Shown one piece after another: positions 17,216 to 26,053 of a DNA stretch of 64,000 nucleotides. Position 1 is the first letter of the stretch, and the number at the start of each line of letters is the position of its first letter. The DNA lies in assembly GCF_964222135.1 (NCBI RefSeq), contig NZ_CAXQBR010000001.1, positions 35,670-99,669 of the forward strand, given 5' to 3'. Origin of the DNA: Euzebya sp. (GTDB taxonomy: Bacteria; Actinomycetota; Nitriliruptoria; Euzebyales; Euzebyaceae). A program made the position numbers and the translations under genes. The notes beneath the pieces were generated by a model. That model saw nothing but the letters and a program-made list of their open reading frames with translations, was not told the DNA's origin and did not search any database.

Positions 17216-18448
17216 ATGACCGGAGTTCGGCAGGGGCCGGGGGCCTCGGCCGTCGGCGCGGACATCCGCGTCGGCCGCCAGCCGATCCTCGACCGCTGCG
17301 GACGGGTCGTGGGCTACGAGCTGCTCTACCGGCCCGCCGAGGCCGACCTCACCTGGGACGGCGACCGCGCGTCCTCGGTGACCATGCTCAACACCTTCTT
17401 CGACCTCGGGCTCGAGCGCCTGGTCGGCAAGCGGCTCGCGTTCGTCAACCTCACGCGCCGGTTCCTGGTGGAGCCGTTGATCCCGTTCGACCGCGACCAG
17501 GTCGTGCTCGAGGTGCTCGAGGACGTCGAGGTCGACGACGAGCTCATCGCAGCCGTCCGCCGACTGGCCCGGGACGGCTACACCCTCGCCCTCGACGACT
17601 ACACCTTCGACCCCCGCTGGGATCCGCTGCTGGGGTACGTCAAGATCCTGAAGGTCGACCTCCAGGCGGTGGACCTCGACACCATCGCGCGCGAGCTGCC
17701 CCGCCACCGGCGGCCGGGTGTCACGCTCGTGGCTGAGAAGGTCGAGACCCCCGAGCAGCACCTGCGTGCCCGTGCTCTCGGCTTCCACCTCTTCCAGGGC
17801 TACCACTACGCCCGCCCCCACGTCGTCGAGGGCCGTCGGGTGCCGGGCGACCGGATGCGCACCCTCCGGTTGATCAGCCGCCTCAACGACCCCGCCGTGG
17901 ACCTCGAGGACATGATCGACGTCATCGCCGGCGACCCCGGGCTGTCCACCAGCGTCCTCCGGTTCGTCAACTCCGCCGCCGTCGGCCTGCGCAACCGGGT
18001 CGACTCGATCCGCGCCGCGGTGATCTACGTCGGGCTGGACCGCATCCGGTCCTGGGCCAGCCTGCTCGCCATGTCCGGCGTGGCGGGCAAGTCCCTCGAG
18101 CTGGTCAACACCGCGCTGGTGCGTGCCCACATGTGCGAGCTCCTGGCCGAGGACCACCCCGGGGCCTCCCCCCACGCCGCCTACACCGTCGGGCTCCTCA
18201 GCATCCTCGACGCGCTCGTCGACCTACCGATGCCGGCGGTGCTGGCCCAGCTGCCGCTGCCCGAGGACCTGTCCCGCGCGATCGGCCGCCGCGAGGGGGT
18301 CCTCGGCGACCTGCTCGCCTGCGCGATCGCCGTCGAGGAGGACCGCTGGGCGGAGTGCGAGGCCCGCGGGCTCGAGCCCGACGACGTGCTCCGCGCCTTC
18401 CTGTCCTCGACCGAGCGCGCCTTCGAGGGCCTCGCCCGCGTCGCCTGA
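17216..18448 (+). CDS. EAL-HDOD signalling protein (YuxH-like), probably catalytically inactive
   Basis: This 410-residue cytoplasmic protein has an N-terminal EAL-type domain (about 17-210) and a C-terminal HDOD domain (about 225-400). The EAL motif is changed to ELL (GYELLYRP), and metal-ligand segments are altered (LNLTRRF in place of NLS, LDDYTF for DDFG). Loss of c-di-GMP hydrolysis is therefore likely; relatives act as binding or scaffold proteins. HDOD domains are catalytically dead HD relatives used in signal output. A TTGACA at 17205-17210 sits too near the start to be its -35 box. The gene ends 21 bp before the 3' end of the tRNA gene on the other strand. Confidence 0.88.
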   Translation: MTGVRQGPGASAVGADIRVGRQPILDRCGRVVGYELLYRPAEADLTWDGDRASSVTMLNTFFDLGLERLVGKRLAFVNLTRRFLVEPLIPFDRDQVVLEVLEDVEVDDELIAAVRRLARDGYTLALDDYTFDPRWDPLLGYVKILKVDLQAVDLDTIARELPRHRRPGVTLVAEKVETPEQHLRARALGFHLFQGYHYARPHVVEGRRVPGDRMRTLRLISRLNDPAVDLEDMIDVIAGDPGLSTSVLRFVNSAAVGLRNRVDSIRAAVIYVGLDRIRSWASLLAMSGVAGKSLELVNTALVRAHMCELLAEDHPGASPHAAYTVGLLSILDALVDLPMPAVLAQLPLPEDLSRAIGRREGVLGDLLACAIAVEEDRWAECEARGLEPDDVLRAFLSSTERAFEGLARVA

Positions 18449-18469
18449 TCGCGCGCGGGAGCGCCGCGG

Positions 18470-18543
18470 TGAGGGCGGTGGGGTTCGAACCCACACTGAA
18501 CCGATTTTAAGTCGGATGCCTCTGCCAGTTGGGCCACGCCCCC
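18470..18543 (-). tRNA. tRNA with anticodon TAA and short variable arm (Leu assignment uncertain)
   Basis: The minus strand folds into a full 74-nt cloverleaf: acceptor GGGGGCG/CGCCCTC with one G-U pair, D arm with GG, anticodon stem with loop CTTAAAA, a 5-nt variable region TCAGT, T arm GTGGG-TTCGAAC-CCCAC, and discriminator A. The CCA end is not encoded. Anticodon UAA reads UUA, so the nominal identity is Leu. Bacterial tRNA-Leu normally has a long variable arm; this one has a type I body with only five variable nucleotides, and the top pair of the anticodon stem is a T-T mismatch. It may be an unusual isoacceptor or a tRNA-like gene of other use. Confidence 0.82.
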
Positions 18544-18583
18544 TCGACACCTGCAGTGTCGCACGGCCCGGACCGGCGGTGGC

Positions 18584-19504
18584 TCAGACGTCGGAGAGCA
18601 CCGAGGCGAGGATCGTGTCAGCCGCCGCCCGGCGCTGCGGGGTCGGGATCGGCGAGCGCCGGTCGCCGAGGTGGCGTGCGACGTAGCGATCGACCACGGC
18701 CACGCCGGTCCCGTCGTCGTCGGCGTCCAGGCGGTGGGCGGCGTGGACCACCAGGGCGACGGCGGCGCAGACGTGGCCGAGGTGCAGCGCGTAGGTCCGC
18801 ATGCCGGTCTCCACATCGGCGACGTCGACCTCCGCGAAGGCCTCCGCGGCGTCGATCAGGACGCGGATCTGGTCGGTCAGCAGGTGGACGGTGTCCGCCA
18901 GCGCCGGTCGGTCGATCCCGGCCATCTGCTCTGCCGCGTCAGCCAGGACGGCGGACAGCGCGCCCTCGTCCACCGCGGCGCGCAGCAGCTCGAGCGCGAG
19001 GTCGTCGGGACCGCCCCCGTCGACCGCCCCGCCGACGGCAAGAGCGACCGCGTCGGCCACGAGCCCGGATCCGCTGGGATCACCGGCGAGGGACGTGACC
19101 GCCTCCACCGCCGCGGCGACCGCCGCGGTCGTCGCGGTGAGCGTCACGACCGGGACCAGGCCGCGGAGCGCCAGCGACCCCTCCACCCCGGCCGCGCCGC
19201 GGGCCACCTCGTCGGCGAGGGCGGCGGCGCGGGCGGTGCCGGCTGCGCTGGCCTCGAGCTCGACGCACAGGTCAGCAAGGGCGTCACGGCGGAGCGGCCG
19301 GTCGAGGGGGCGGGCGCCGACCACCCCCCGTCGTGCGGCCGCCAGCGCGAGGGTCAGGCCGTGCGCCTGTGCCCGGCAGGCCGCGACCGCGCGGCCCAAC
19401 CCGCTTCCCCGCGCATCCCCGGTGGGCGTCCCCGGTTCGGCCAGCCCGATCTGCTCCAGGTGGCGGCGCAGGATCAGGTCGGCGGTGACCGGGGTGGGAT
19501 CCAC
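18584..19504 (-). CDS. Degenerate C-terminal half of an AidB-like acyl-CoA dehydrogenase, stand-alone
   Basis: This 306-residue, Ala-rich, mostly helical protein resembles the C-terminal helical domain of AidB/acyl-CoA dehydrogenases: GLGRAVAACRAQAHGLTLAL, then GARPLDRPLRRDALADLCVELEA in the place of the RxxFGxPL..PLxRxxLAD segment. The N-terminal FAD-binding half is absent, and the usual GGNGYxEE and WEGSGN motifs are replaced by Gly/Ser-rich sequence. It is probably a non-catalytic descendant. The start is taken as GTG 19504 because TACCCT lies 7 nt upstream; longer in-frame starts read into a divergent promoter. The family call is by motif pattern only; it could be a lineage-specific helical protein. 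Confidence 0.55.
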   Translation of the reverse strand: MDPTPVTADLILRRHLEQIGLAEPGTPTGDARGSGLGRAVAACRAQAHGLTLALAAARRGVVGARPLDRPLRRDALADLCVELEASAAGTARAAALADEVARGAAGVEGSLALRGLVPVVTLTATTAAVAAAVEAVTSLAGDPSGSGLVADAVALAVGGAVDGGGPDDLALELLRAAVDEGALSAVLADAAEQMAGIDRPALADTVHLLTDQIRVLIDAAEAFAEVDVADVETGMRTYALHLGHVCAAVALVVHAAHRLDADDDGTGVAVVDRYVARHLGDRRSPIPTPQRRAAADTILASVLSDV

Positions 19505-19511
19505 CCGATCG

Positions 19512-19527
19512 AGGGTACGCGTATGGT
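19512..19527. promoter_or_regulatory. Back-to-back -10 boxes of a divergent promoter
   Basis: On the minus strand TACCCT (19512-19517) ends 7 nt before the GTG at 19504. On the plus strand TATGGT (19522-19527) would drive the NYN gene with a leader of about 40 nt that contains AGAGGAG. The two boxes are 4 bp apart, so the two promoters probably compete. Confidence 0.45.
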
Positions 19528-19575
19528 TGCCGCCGACCGCAACGTCCGACTGCCCCAGAGGAGCATCGACCGACC

Positions 19576-20694
19576 ATGACGACCGACGAGGAGCGCATCG
19601 CGCTATTCCTCGACTACGAGAACCTGGCCATCGGCGCGCGCGAGGACCTGCGCGGGATGCAGTTCGCACTCCGCCCCCTCGCCGACGCGCTGGCCGAGCG
19701 GGGGCGGGTGGTGGTCCGCCGCGCCTACGCCGACTGGTCGTACTTCGACGACGACCGGCGCATGTTGACCAAGGAGAACGTGGAGCTCATCGAGATCCCC
19801 CAGCGGATGGGTGCGGTCCGCAAGAACGCCGCGGACATCAAGATGGCCGTGGACGCGGTCGAGCTCGTCTTCGAGCGCGACTACATCACCACCTTCGTGA
19901 TCTGCACCGGCGACAGCGACTTCACACCCCTGGTCAACAAGCTGCGGGAGCTGAACAAGCGGGTGATCGGCGTCGGCCTCGAGGCCTCGACGTCCAACCT
20001 GCTGCCACCGGCGTGCGACGAGTTCCTCTTCTACGAGCGGATCGAGGGCGTCGACCTGCCGCGCAAGAAGAAGAAGGGCGGCGGCGGCCGCGGCCGCGGC
20101 GGGGGCGGTGGTCGGCCCAGCGGCGGCGACAGCCGTCGGGAACCGGCGAAGGACGCGACCCCTCCACCCCCTCCGCCGCCGGAGGAGGACGACGAGCCGA
20201 CCGAGGACGTCGACCGCGACACCGACATCGGCAAGCTCGTCACCCAGACCCTGTCGGGTCTGCAGCGCAGCGCCGACGGGGTCGTGCTCGCGTCCGGGTT
20301 GAAGCGGGCGATGATCCGGAAGGACCCCACGTTCAACGAGGCCGACTTCGGCTTCCGCGGGTTCGGTGAGATGCTCCGCGACCTCGAGTCGAAGGGCGTC
20401 GTCGAGCTGAGCGTCGGGCCGGCCAAGGGCGACCCCGAGGTCAGCTTCCCCGAGGCGTCGAAGAACGAGGAGGACGCGTTCGCGCTGCTGCGGCGCACCG
20501 TCGAGGCGCACGCGCCCACGCCGCTGTCGGGGCTGAAGGACAAGCTCCGCGCCGTCCAGCCCGACTTCAGCGAGAAGCGGTTCGGCTTCGGCGGCTTCCT
20601 GCAGTTCTGCAAGGCCGCGCGGACGCGGGACATCATCTCGATGGAGTGGGACGACGAGGTCGACGACTACGTCCTAGCCATCCCGTCGGCCTAG
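19576..20694 (+). CDS. NYN-domain (LabA/DUF88) protein with two OST-HTH/LOTUS domains
   Basis: This 372-residue protein has an N-terminal NYN domain, a PIN-like RNase fold (about 8-160). Acidic catalytic residues are visible in IALFLDYENL, KNAADIKMAVDA and CTGDSDFTPLV. A basic Gly/Arg linker (KKKKGGGGRGRGGGGG) and a poly-Pro/acidic stretch follow, typical of RNA-binding tethers. Two OST-HTH repeats (about 215-290 and 305-370) each contain a FGFRGFGE/FGFGGFLQ segment. OST-HTH domains bind RNA and occur with NYN nucleases in bacteria and animals. A role in RNA processing or decay is likely, the target unknown. AGAGGAG precedes the ATG. Confidence 0.9.
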   Translation: MTTDEERIALFLDYENLAIGAREDLRGMQFALRPLADALAERGRVVVRRAYADWSYFDDDRRMLTKENVELIEIPQRMGAVRKNAADIKMAVDAVELVFERDYITTFVICTGDSDFTPLVNKLRELNKRVIGVGLEASTSNLLPPACDEFLFYERIEGVDLPRKKKKGGGGRGRGGGGGRPSGGDSRREPAKDATPPPPPPPEEDDEPTEDVDRDTDIGKLVTQTLSGLQRSADGVVLASGLKRAMIRKDPTFNEADFGFRGFGEMLRDLESKGVVELSVGPAKGDPEVSFPEASKNEEDAFALLRRTVEAHAPTPLSGLKDKLRAVQPDFSEKRFGFGGFLQFCKAARTRDIISMEWDDEVDDYVLAIPSA

Positions 20695-20738
20695 TCGTAC
20701 CCTCCACCAGCCCACGACGGACAGGGAGTCGAGCCGAG

Positions 20739-21377
20739 GTGACCGAGACGATCCGTGTGGTGATCGTCGATGACCACTCGCTGGTGCGGGAGGGGCTCCA
20801 GAGCCTCCTCGGCCAGTACGAGGACATCGACGTGGTCGGGGAGGCCAGCACCGTGGAGGAGGCCGTCGCCGTGGTCGGCGAGTCCGAGCCGGACCTGGTC
20901 CTGCTCGACCTGCGGCTCGGGGACGAGGAGGGGGTGGAGGTCGCTCGGCGCCTCCGCGCCTCCGGATCCACCGTGACCATCATGATGCTCAGCGTCCACG
21001 ACACCTCCCGCAACCTGCGCGAGGCGCTGGCGGCCGGCGCCGACGGCTACCTGCTGAAGAGCGTGGCCGGGGCCGACCTGGCCGCCGGCATCCGGTCCGC
21101 CGTCGCCGGTGAGACCGTCATCGGCCAGGAGTTCGTCCCCAAGCTGCTGGAGGACGCCCAGCGCGGCGTCCCCATGGGCCGACCGGACGTGACCACCCGC
21201 GAGCAGGAGGTCCTCGAGCTGGTCGCGGAGGGCATGGGCAACCGCCAGATCGCCGAGCAGCTCGGCATCAGCGCGCGGACCGCGCAGAAGCACCTCGAGA
21301 ACCTGTTCAAGAAGTTCGAGGTGCACGACCGCACCGAGCTCGTGGCCCACGCGTTCCGGCGCGGTCTCCTCGGCTGA
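20739..21377 (+). CDS. NarL/FixJ-family response regulator
   Basis: This 212-residue two-component regulator has a receiver domain with acidic pocket Asp11/Asp12 (VVIVDDHS), phospho-acceptor Asp57 (LLDLRLG), and the switch lysine in LLKS. The C-terminal LuxR-type HTH covers about 145-205: TTREQEVLELVAEG, NRQIAEQLGISARTAQKHL. The start is the GTG at 20739; upstream in-frame codons would add an unrelated Arg-rich leader. No histidine kinase is next to it, so it is an orphan here. It precedes the PII gene, but a separate promoter and GlnR-like box lie between, so they need not be co-transcribed. Confidence 0.93.
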   Translation: MTETIRVVIVDDHSLVREGLQSLLGQYEDIDVVGEASTVEEAVAVVGESEPDLVLLDLRLGDEEGVEVARRLRASGSTVTIMMLSVHDTSRNLREALAAGADGYLLKSVAGADLAAGIRSAVAGETVIGQEFVPKLLEDAQRGVPMGRPDVTTREQEVLELVAEGMGNRQIAEQLGISARTAQKHLENLFKKFEVHDRTELVAHAFRRGLLG

Positions 21378-21381
21378 GGCT

Positions 21382-21407
21382 GTAACCAGTCGGAAACGGC
21401 GTGCGCA

Positions 21408-21419
<12 letters not shown>
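21382..21419 (+). promoter_or_regulatory. GlnR-like binding region upstream of PII
   Basis: GTAAC (21382-21386), six bases, then GAAAC (21393-21397) match the actinobacterial GlnR box gTnAC-n6-GAAAC exactly. Continuing at the same 11-bp period, the third position is the poor match CGCAT (21404-21408) and the fourth is GTAAC (21415-21419). The elements lie upstream of and over the -35 box, where a nitrogen-responsive activator would bind. Confidence 0.65.
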
Positions 21420-21826
<407 letters not shown>

Positions 21827-21831
21827 GCGGG

Positions 21832-24333
21832 GTGCTCCCCGACCTCGACGTCGACGCGGTCGACGCGCGGCCGGGACGGCCGTGGGCGCTCGAGTGGACC
21901 GCGCGGGTCGACCGGTCCCTCCAGCAGCACCTGGCGCGGTTCCAGGCGTCGTCGCGGCGGGTGTCCGGCGGCGTGGCGGTCGTCGCCCTCGGGTCCTACG
22001 CCCGGCGGTCGCTGTGCCCGCGGTCCGACATCGACCTCCTCCTGCTGCACGACGGCTGGGCGAGCCTGGACCTCGAGGCCCTGGTCCAGGCCCTCTGCTA
22101 CCCGTTGTGGGACGCGGGACTGTCCGTCGGGCACGCGGTGCGGACGACCAAGGAGGCGATCCGCTCCACCGGTGACCGGATCGACACCGCCACCGCGCTG
22201 ACCGACCGCCGCCTCGTCGCCGGGTCCGTCGGGATGGCCGACGACCTGTCCGCCCGGGTGACGCGGTGGCTGCGCCGCAGCGGGGGCGCGTTCGCCGAGG
22301 AGATCGTCGCCGCCGACGCCGAGCGGCACCGCCGCCACGGCGGATCACCCGGCGCGCTCGAGCCGGACCTGAAGGACGGCACCGGTGGGCTGCGCGACCT
22401 CCACTCGCTGCGCTGGGCCGGGGCGATCCTGCTCGGGGAGGCCGGACTCGACCCGCTGGTCGGCGCCCGCTACCTGGGGGCGGAGGACCGGGCCCTGCTC
22501 GCCGACGCGGGGGAGCGGCTGCTCGCGGCGCGCTGCGCCCTGCACCTCGTCGGCGGACGCGGCGTGCGGAACACGCTGCGCCTGGACCTCCAGGACGAGG
22601 CCGCGACGGCCCTCGGGATGGCCGACGGCGACGAGCTGCTCCGCGACGTCGGCCTGGCCACCCGCACGATCGCCCACCTCCACGCCCGGACCTGGCCGGT
22701 CATGCTGGCGGACGCGACGCGGGGCCGGCGCCGACGGCGGCCCCTGCCCGAACCCGTCGGCCACGGGCTGGTGCTGGTCGACGGCCTCGTCGAGGTCGCC
22801 GCCGACGCCCACCTGGCGGGCGACCCCTCCCTCGGCATGCGGGCGGGGGCCGCCGCCGCGGCCAACGGGACGGTCCTCGGCCGCCGCAGCGCCATGCGGC
22901 TGCGCCGCGAGGTCGAGGGGGTCGGGTCGCTGCCGTGGGACGACGCGACCCGCGACGCGTTCGTGTCGGTGCTGCGGGCCGGCCGGGGTGGGATGGCCGC
23001 GATGGGCGACGCCGACTACCTCGGGCTGTGGGACGCCTACCTGCCCGAGTGGCAGCGCGTCCGCGGCCGCCCCCAGCGCAACCCGCTGCACACCTACGAC
23101 CTCGACACCCACGCGATGCACGCCGCCGCCTGGCTCGCCGACGTGGCCGACGGCCGCATCGACGCCGCCCACGCCGACATCTACGCCGCCATGGAGGACC
23201 CCGACGGCCTGGTCCTCGGCACCTGGCTCCACGACGTGGGCAAGGCCTGGCCCGGCGACCACTCGGTGGCGGGGGAGACCGTCGGCCGCGAGTGGGCCCT
23301 CCACATGGGGTGCAGCACCGAGCGCGCCGACCGGATCGCGCGGCTGATCCGCCACCACCTGGTCCTCCCCGACGTGGCGACCCAACGCGACATCGAGGAC
23401 CCCGCCGAGGTCGAGCGGGTCGCGATCCGGATCGGCGACGTGGAGACCCTCGACGGGCTCTACCTGCTCAGCTTCGCCGACAGCCGGGCGACAGGTCCCC
23501 CGGCCTGGTCGGAGTGGAAGGACCTGCTGATCCGGCGGCTCTACGAGCGCGCTCGGGCCCTCCTGCAGGGTGACGTCGGCATCCTCGACCGCCCCACCGC
23601 GCCGGATGTCATCATCCGTGCCGCCGTGGCCGCGGGCGGGGACGAGGGGCGGTTGCGGTCCGTCGCCGAGGGGCTGCCGTCGCGGTACGTCCGCGACGCG
23701 AGCCCCGAGCAGCTCGCCGTCCACACGCGGCTGATGGCGACCTGCGGCGACGGTCTGGCCGCCGACGTGCGCCCCGGTCCGGTCCCGTCGACCGAGCTGG
23801 TGTCCATCGCCGCGCCGGACCGCCACGCGCTCTTCGCCGACCTGGTCGGCGTGCTCGCCGCCTACCGGATCGAGGTGCTGAAGGCCCGGGTGTTCACCCA
23901 CACCGGCGGGGCGGCGCTCGACTGGTTCGTCGTGACCGCGCCCGACCAGGTCGACTGGGCGGCGGTGACGGCGGACCTCGACGCCGCGGCCCGAGGTCGC
24001 CTCGACGTCGCGCAGGCGGTCGAACGGCGCGAGCGGGCCCGCGACGCCCGGCCGCCGGCGCTGGCCGAGCCCGTCGCCGTCCGGGTGCGGATCTCGGTCG
24101 AGGGGGCGACCACGCGCGTCGACGTCCACGGGCCCGCCAGCCCCGGGGCGCTGTTCCGGGTCTCCCGGGTGCTGAGCGACCTCGGGACCGAGCTGCTCGG
24201 CGCGCTCGTCGCCACGCTCGGCCCCGAGGTGCGGGACACCTTCTTCGTCGCCGGCGAGGTCCCCTCCCTCCCCGAGCTGCAGGCCGCCCTCGAGCCCGCG
24301 CTGCTCGACAGCCCCGCCGTCGCGTCGCCGTAG
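21832..24333 (+). CDS. glnD: PII uridylyl/adenylyltransferase GlnD
   Basis: GlnD modifies and demodifies PII in response to glutamine. This 833-residue protein starts at a GTG 5 bp after the PII stop. Domains in order are a nucleotidyltransferase with LGSYARRSLCPRSDIDLL (about 52-70), a GlnD-specific helical part, an HD hydrolase domain with TWLHDVGKAWPGDH (about 464-478), and two ACT domains near 655-735 and 755-830, the first opening VSIAAPDRHALFADL. All catalytic motifs look intact. In actinobacteria the product usually adenylylates PII. The gene is followed by tandem repeats and a long hairpin that likely ends transcription. Confidence 0.95.
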   Translation: MLPDLDVDAVDARPGRPWALEWTARVDRSLQQHLARFQASSRRVSGGVAVVALGSYARRSLCPRSDIDLLLLHDGWASLDLEALVQALCYPLWDAGLSVGHAVRTTKEAIRSTGDRIDTATALTDRRLVAGSVGMADDLSARVTRWLRRSGGAFAEEIVAADAERHRRHGGSPGALEPDLKDGTGGLRDLHSLRWAGAILLGEAGLDPLVGARYLGAEDRALLADAGERLLAARCALHLVGGRGVRNTLRLDLQDEAATALGMADGDELLRDVGLATRTIAHLHARTWPVMLADATRGRRRRRPLPEPVGHGLVLVDGLVEVAADAHLAGDPSLGMRAGAAAAANGTVLGRRSAMRLRREVEGVGSLPWDDATRDAFVSVLRAGRGGMAAMGDADYLGLWDAYLPEWQRVRGRPQRNPLHTYDLDTHAMHAAAWLADVADGRIDAAHADIYAAMEDPDGLVLGTWLHDVGKAWPGDHSVAGETVGREWALHMGCSTERADRIARLIRHHLVLPDVATQRDIEDPAEVERVAIRIGDVETLDGLYLLSFADSRATGPPAWSEWKDLLIRRLYERARALLQGDVGILDRPTAPDVIIRAAVAAGGDEGRLRSVAEGLPSRYVRDASPEQLAVHTRLMATCGDGLAADVRPGPVPSTELVSIAAPDRHALFADLVGVLAAYRIEVLKARVFTHTGGAALDWFVVTAPDQVDWAAVTADLDAAARGRLDVAQAVERRERARDARPPALAEPVAVRVRISVEGATTRVDVHGPASPGALFRVSRVLSDLGTELLGALVATLGPEVRDTFFVAGEVPSLPELQAALEPALLDSPAVASP

Positions 24334-24347
24334 GCCCGCGTCGGCAC

Positions 24348-24389
24348 GCCGGCACGCCGGGGGTGCACGCCGGCACGCCGGGGGTGCAC
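24348..24389 (+). repeat. 21-bp direct tandem repeat after glnD
   Basis: Two identical copies, each starting GCCGGCACGCC and ending GTGCAC, stand at 24348-24368 and 24369-24389. They directly precede the long hairpin. Confidence 0.92.
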
Positions 24390-24390
24390 G

Positions 24391-24430
24391 ATCGGGGCCT
24401 ACTTCGCCATGAGGCGAAGTAGGCCCCGAT
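24391..24430. terminator. Long perfect hairpin between convergent glnD and fumC
   Basis: An 18-bp perfect stem (24391-24408 with 24413-24430) closes a 4-nt loop ATGA. The left arm starts ATCGGGGCC. It lies between convergent genes and would work as an intrinsic stop on either strand, although no T-run follows. A decayed second copy is found at 24463-24503. Confidence 0.75.
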
Positions 24431-24462
24431 GGCGCCCAAGGTCGTGGCGCTCTGCAGCTCAG

Positions 24463-24503
24463 GATCGCGCCGAACCTCGCCGTCAGGCGAGGGAGGCCCC
24501 GAT
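24463..24503. repeat. Decayed second copy of the hairpin element
   Basis: CCTCGCC (24475-24481), loop GTCA, GGCGAGG (24486-24492) form a 7-bp stem. The right arm matches that of the first hairpin at 16 of 18 bases, ending AGGCCCCGAT; the left arm matches at about 13 of 18. So the element is duplicated, not just self-complementary. Confidence 0.7.
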
Positions 24504-24553
24504 CGCGCTCGAACTCGTCGCGCGCACGCGCACCCGAGCGATCCCTAGCCCCT

Positions 24554-25954
24554 CTAGAGGACCCCGCCCTCCGTCATGCGCTTCATGTCGAGGATCCGGT
24601 CGACCTCGTCCTCGGACAGGCCTGACTCGGCCTTCACGACCTCGCGGAGCGGCCGGTCCTCCTCGAGCGCCTGCTTGGCGAGCTTCGCGGACTTGTCGTA
24701 GCCGATCGCCGGGACCAGCGCGGTCACCGTCGACAGGTTCTTCTCGACCAGCTCGGTGGCGCGGCCCTCGTTCGCCTCGATCCCGTCGATGCACTTGTCG
24801 ACGAAGTTCCGGCAGGTGTTCGCGAGCAGCGAGATCGACTCGAGCACGTTGCGGGCCATCATCGGGATGTAGACGTTCAGCTCGAAGTTGCCGCTGAGGC
24901 CGCCGACGGTCACCGCCGCGTCGTTGCCGATCACCTGGGCGGCGACCTGGGTCACCGACTCGGGGATCACCGGGTTGACCTTCGCCGGCATGATCGAGCT
25001 GCCCGGCTGGATCTCGGGCAGGCGGATCTCCATCAGCCCGGTCCGCGGGCCGGAGCCCATCCAGCGCAGGTCGTTGGCGATCTTGGTCCGGCTGACGGCG
25101 CTGACCTTCAACGCGCCGGACAGCTCGACCAGCGCGTCGCGGGCGCCCTGGGCCTCGAAGTGGTTGTCGGCTTCGCGCAGGGCGTCGAGCCCGGTGAGGG
25201 ACCGCAGCTCGGTGATCACACCCTCGGTCATGCCTTCCGGCGCGTTCAGCCCGGTGCCGACCGCGGTGCCGCCCAGGGGCAGCTCGGCGACGCGCTCGAG
25301 CGCCGCCTCGACGCGGGCGCGGCCGAGGGCGATCTGGCGGGCGTAGCCGCTGAACTCCTGGCCCAGCGTGACCGGGACGGCGTCCATCAGGTGGGTGCGG
25401 CCGGACTTCACGATGTCGGCGAAGGCGGTGGCCTTCTCCTCGAGCGCCGACTGCAGGTGGTCGAGGCCCGGGAGCAGGTCGTCCGCGCACGCCTGGTAGG
25501 CGGCGACGTGGACGGCGGTCGGGAACACGTCGTTGGATGACTGGCCGGCGTTCACGTGGTCGTTGGGGTGGACCAGCTTGGAGCCGAGGTCGCCGCCGAG
25601 GACCTCCGTCGCCCGGTTGGCGATGACCTCGTTGGTGTTCATGTTCGACGAGGTGCCCGACCCGGTCTGGTACACGTCGACGACGAAGTGCTCGTCGAGG
25701 TCGCCGTCGATGACCTCCTGCGCCGCTCGGCCGATCGCGTCGGCCTGCTCGGCCGTGATGACCTCCTTGGCCTCGTTCACCACAGCTGCGGCGGCCTTGA
25801 TCTGGCCGAGCGCCTTGATCAGCGCGCGGGGGATCCGGATCCCCGAGATCGGGAAGTTCTCGGCCGCCCGCTGCGTCTGGGCGCCGTAGTAGGCGGAGGC
25901 AGGCACCTGCATCTCGCCCATCGAGTCACGTTCGGTCCTGAAGTCGTCGCTCAT
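24554..25954 (-). CDS. fumC: Fumarate hydratase class II
   Basis: This is the oxygen-stable, iron-free fumarase of the citric acid cycle. It has 466 residues, the normal length. Family marks are [43 protein letters not shown], and the mobile catalytic loop [11 protein letters not shown] (about residue 318) with the active serine pair. The ATG at 25954 has TATCGT 6 nt upstream and no ribosome-binding site, so a leaderless transcript is likely. It converges on glnD with the duplicated hairpin between them and diverges from the phosphatase gene at 26054. Confidence 0.97.
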   Translation of the reverse strand: MSDDFRTERDSMGEMQVPASAYYGAQTQRAAENFPISGIRIPRALIKALGQIKAAAAVVNEAKEVITAEQADAIGRAAQEVIDGDLDEHFVVDVYQTGSGTSSNMNTNEVIANRATEVLGGDLGSKLVHPNDHVNAGQSSNDVFPTAVHVAAYQACADDLLPGLDHLQSALEEKATAFADIVKSGRTHLMDAVPVTLGQEFSGYARQIALGRARVEAALERVAELPLGGTAVGTGLNAPEGMTEGVITELRSLTGLDALREADNHFEAQGARDALVELSGALKVSAVSRTKIANDLRWMGSGPRTGLMEIRLPEIQPGSSIMPAKVNPVIPESVTQVAAQVIGNDAAVTVGGLSGNFELNVYIPMMARNVLESISLLANTCRNFVDKCIDGIEANEGRATELVEKNLSTVTALVPAIGYDKSAKLAKQALEEDRPLREVVKAESGLSEDEVDRILDMKRMTEGGVL

Positions 25955-25960
25955 GGGCTC

Positions 25961-25966
25961 ACGATA
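25961..25966 (-). promoter_or_regulatory. Leaderless-type -10 box TATCGT of fumC
   Basis: TATCGT on the minus strand ends 6 nt before the fumC ATG. Confidence 0.5.
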
Positions 25967-26038
25967 GTCCCCGGCCGGGGCGGCGACCCAGGCCGGACGG
26001 CCCGCGACTGGCGGCTCCGTGGCCGCTGCGGCCACGGG

Positions 26039-26044
26039 TAGGCT
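26039..26044 (+). promoter_or_regulatory. Leaderless-type -10 box TAGGCT
   Basis: TAGGCT ends 9 nt before the ATG at 26054; no ribosome-binding site is present. Confidence 0.5.
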
Positions 26045-26053
26045 CGCCGGTCG

